Assembly: GCA_021323535.1 (NCBI GenBank)
Contig: JAJONO010000048.1
Location: forward strand, 1 to 34,678
Direction: 5' to 3'
Source: Bacteroidota bacterium
GTDB lineage: Bacteria > Bacteroidota > Bacteroidia > B-17B0 > Aurantibacillaceae
DNA: 34,678 nucleotides
Part shown: positions 34,201 to 34,678 of the stretch, piece by piece
How the letters are laid out: each line of letters starts with the position of its first letter
Position numbering within the stretch: position 1 is the stretch's first letter
Notes under the pieces: model-generated
What the model was told of the DNA's origin: nothing
Database searches by the model: none
The model's input: the letters and a program-made list of their open reading frames with translations, nothing else
Translations under genes and position numbers: made by a program

Positions 34201-34678
34201 GAGGGATATCTGAGCGCTTACTATGTCAGTGAAACTGAATTTGAAGAAGAAGAACTTCGTGCACATCTTGGCAGATATTTGCCTGAGTATATGATCCCGT
34301 CTTTTTACATTAAACTGGATACACTTCCTTTAACCAGGAATGGTAAAATTGATAAGTTGCGGTTACCTGTCATTAAATCTGATGATATTCATACTGATGA
34401 AGAAGCAGTGAGTAACATTGAAAAAAATGTTGTTGCAGTATGGCAAGACATTCTCGAAAGAGAAAAAATTGGTTTGCATGACGATTTCTTTGCAATTGGC
34501 GGACATAGTCTAAAAGCTATTCAGGTTGTGACTGCACTTTACCAGAAGTATAATGTTAGAATAGAATTGCGCGATATTTTCGACCACCCAACGATAAAAG
34601 AGTTGAGTAAGCTGATAGAGGGAATCGGATATGCGGAGTATGCATCCATTGCGAGAGTGGAGGAGAAGGAGTATTACG
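28237..34678 (+). CDS. NRPS-3: dock-C-A(Ala?)-T-C-A(Tyr?)-T..., partial at window end
   Basis: Open from the ATG at 28237 through the window edge (2147 codons, no stop). TubC-type docking domain (1-55), C1 with HHIISDE (206-212, Glu for the usual Gly), A1 (YTSGSTG 672-678; code D718 L719 Y722 N756 N779 A781 L803 T811 Y812 K995 = DLYNNALTYK, Ala-like), T1 (Ser1047), C2 (HHIICDG 1234-1240; its PLFD region is replaced by HGINTGFSWDQ), A2 (YTSGSTG from Y1708; code D1754 A1755 S1758 T1797 I1818 A1820 A1841 V1849 C1850 K2037 = DASTIAAVCK, aromatic, likely Tyr), T2 (IGGHS, Ser2091). The last residues (ARVEEKEYY) are the usual linker into a next C domain, so at least one more module follows. No release domain is visible. 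Confidence 0.95.
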   Translation, partial: MERFITELRHKNIFIKLDENNELEVNAPKGKLTNEILIELKSKKAGLIEYLKKNVQSSAKKNLSIPRAPEAKNYPLSSSQKRLWILSQFHESGEAYHLSGVYHLKGNLDAAAFEKAFAGITERHEILRTVFRTDDTGEISQFVKSSEENGFTVSFLDAGSQKSKDDLGKIIKDEISRPFDLANDKLMRAMLVRITSDEYVFVHVMHHIISDEWSMGILVKELFTLYNNFIIGENTSFPPLKIQYKDFAVWQKEQFNSREFETHKSYWLKQFEGPIPLLELPYDVPRPAFKTYRGNSVAIKINSSITAKLRAVLSETNATMFMGLAGLLNVLLYKYTGQNDFIIGSPVLGREHEDLDDQVGFYVNTLALRFRFNPEENFSDMLKAVRKNVLEGYEHQSYPFDELVENLNLKYDPGRNSLFDVMLVLENDGVLGHKNGLMGNVRVTPSTEEMPSSSKFDLLFAFKNENDGLTCNIEYNTDIFYKSTIERLGKHLLQVLEQIADDSQQPLHKIDYLTHNEKNELLVKFNHSFGNVPEETVAGIFEAQVLAAPHAIAVSCNNNELSYDNLNKCANQFASYLLTHYKVASGDMIAVQLIRDEWLVPVILGIMKSGAAYVPVDPDYPQERIDYIKEDSKCRLTIDREELEKFKKEVNKYSSENPGKKNKPADLAYVIYTSGSTGKPKGVMIEHKNVTAFILWCKKEFSKSRFDVVFGVTSICFDLSVYEIFYTICTGKRLRLLNNALSIPEYLLKEKNVLINTVPSVVGNLLSENINLDQVNVLNMAGEPIPPEYIRKLDLKRIEVRNLYGPTEDTTYSTVYRISDEKTVCIGKPIDGTRVYVLSESGELLPVGVTGEIHIGGDGLSRGYLNKEDLTQEKFISDPYIPETVIYKTGDLGKWLPDGNIQYLGRKDHQVKIRGYRIELGEIESALKSIQEIQEAIVVAKVEPGNEKKLVAYYLSESEPDNDDIKRRLSELLPGFMLPSLFHRLQKFPLTLNGKIDRKALPEVHENVVHVDSANETELKLSEIWKKIFNLEKVSVTANFFELGGHSLKAARLMTMILKEFGREVKLKDIFSSPTIRLQALLLPLANSKTIKPIVSTAANTSHELSPAQKSIWIASQINQQSVAYNMPSSFKLNGALKVQALEEAFKVLLQRHESLRTSFKVINGEPRQVISGPEQINFKIDVLDFADSENKKIQVQQFINKEALNMFQLSDLLLRVKIIRLSDFENILIVNIHHIICDGWSLGILIDELHQIYNAYGENKNVELLPLNIHYRDFVNWQKEIMNEEEMLAHRSYWMNCFPDVMPVVNLPVDFPETSQSSPRGDVIEFNLDEKLTSDLKKYCGKNDTTLFTGILTAYFILLHKYSGQSNIVIGSPVAGRIHPELETQVGLYLNTLALQNTIESPDSLGKILLQVKQTVLSGFEHQAFPFDILVSEIAKREGHYDSHGINTGFSWDQEIKSLKKLGDLEVAPYAVDFKIPKADLWLFGGESNGRTELILEYNANKFREEKIRNAANHLTAIIKALITTPETLLKELDYLSASEKQNLIGSYHSPVAGTSETIHKQFELQVEKTPHHEAVVFENISLTYTALNEQANKLAHYLRSQYQISSNDVVGIILTRSEKIIIAILGILKAGGTYLPVDPELPEERKSAILQNAGVKLVITESDFIFDFTAFNFPVFAIDLQMQDVPDLIHNPGIDSAPSDLAYIIYTSGSTGKPKGVMIEHEGFVNMIRDQIRKFKVTDSDKVIQFASYAFDASVSEIFMALHSGAAIVMVKKDKILDPSALIQYMKSVKVSVATLPPAYLNSVDLHSLSFLKTLISAGESANPDQARTLCKLLNYYNAYGPTECSVCATIYHVASPDLIKVNVPIGTPIANTYVTILDDNNRLVPYGITGEICVSGKGITRGYYGNADLSAGKIIQDPYRSSLRMYKTGDLGRIMPDGNIEYLGRKDEQIKLRGYRIELSEIEHVLSSFDTIASCVVVFRSGKTGEGYLSAYYVSETEFEEEELRAHLGRYLPEYMIPSFYIKLDTLPLTRNGKIDKLRLPVIKSDDIHTDEEAVSNIEKNVVAVWQDILEREKIGLHDDFFAIGGHSLKAIQVVTALYQKYNVRIELRDIFDHPTIKELSKLIEGIGYAEYASIARVEEKEYY

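Noticed and set aside
17281-34678. Many antisense open frames of 60-130 codons within the NRPS genes
   Set aside because: They are shadows of long coding frames with strong domain evidence on the plus strand.
9960-34678. Siderophore cluster
   Set aside because: The barrel lacks a clear TonB box and there is no ornithine N-hydroxylase, catechol or hydroxyaspartate (TauD-type) gene in the window; not excluded if such genes lie to the right.
17295-34678. Epimerisation domains or polyketide modules
   Set aside because: After each T domain the next recognisable unit is a C domain or the protein end; no E, KS or AT motifs are found.

Overview
The window looks like a chromosomal segment of a low-to-moderate GC Bacteroidota bacterium. 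The evidence is a tyrosine recombinase of the type common in Bacteroidota, a large outer-membrane barrel with a carboxypeptidase-regulatory-like N-terminus, a PA14/OmpA-style surface protein, almost no Shine-Dalgarno sequences, and tRNA without an encoded CCA. The genus cannot be fixed from the sequence alone.

Region 1 (1 to about 6042) is the right-hand part of an integrated mobile island. All its genes lie on the minus strand. From the attachment end they are a tyrosine integrase, an unknown protein, a small HTH excisionase/regulator, an unknown small protein, a VapE-type helicase, a non-coding block of dense GTTGCAAC and GTAGTCA repeats, an unknown small protein and a putative AbiC-like phage-defence protein. 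The right border is the 3' half of a tRNA-Arg(ACG), starting exactly at its anticodon loop and followed by that tRNA's terminator. The intact tRNA and the left border must lie outside the window. The layout resembles a satellite or phage-inducible-island type element; no relaxase or capsid gene is visible.

Region 2 (6043 to about 9950) is ordinary flanking chromosome: a diverged second copy of the tRNA tail and terminator about 292 bp downstream, a 3' gene remnant, a SAM methyltransferase, a small coiled-coil protein overlapping a family 9 glycosyltransferase, and an OmpA-family surface protein.

Region 3 (9960 to the window end) is a nonribosomal peptide biosynthetic cluster that runs off the right edge. 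Its order is outer-membrane barrel, NodU/TobZ-type carbamoyltransferase, glutamine-dependent asparagine synthetase, JmjC/cupin_8 oxygenase (opposite strand), NRPS-1 (C-A-T), EctB-type diaminobutyrate aminotransferase, NRPS-2 (dock-C-A-T-C-A-T), NRPS-3 (dock-C-A-T-C-A-T and continuing). Specificity residues read by hand against the GrsA frame give: module 1 DIWQSTADDK (close to the 2,4-diaminobutyrate code), module 2 DVGEIGSIDK (the classical ornithine code), module 3 DLTKIGEVGK (Asn), module 4 DLYNNALTYK (Ala-like), module 5 DASTIAAVCK (aromatic, probably Tyr).

The supply genes agree with these codes: the aminotransferase makes Dab for module 1 and the asparagine synthetase could make Asn for module 3. 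The oxygenase and carbamoyltransferase suggest a hydroxylated and then carbamoylated residue. The inferred product is a cationic, probably N-acylated peptide beginning Dab-Orn-Asn-Ala-Tyr. Its release domain, MbtH partner and exporter are not in the window. I do not recognise this exact gene combination.
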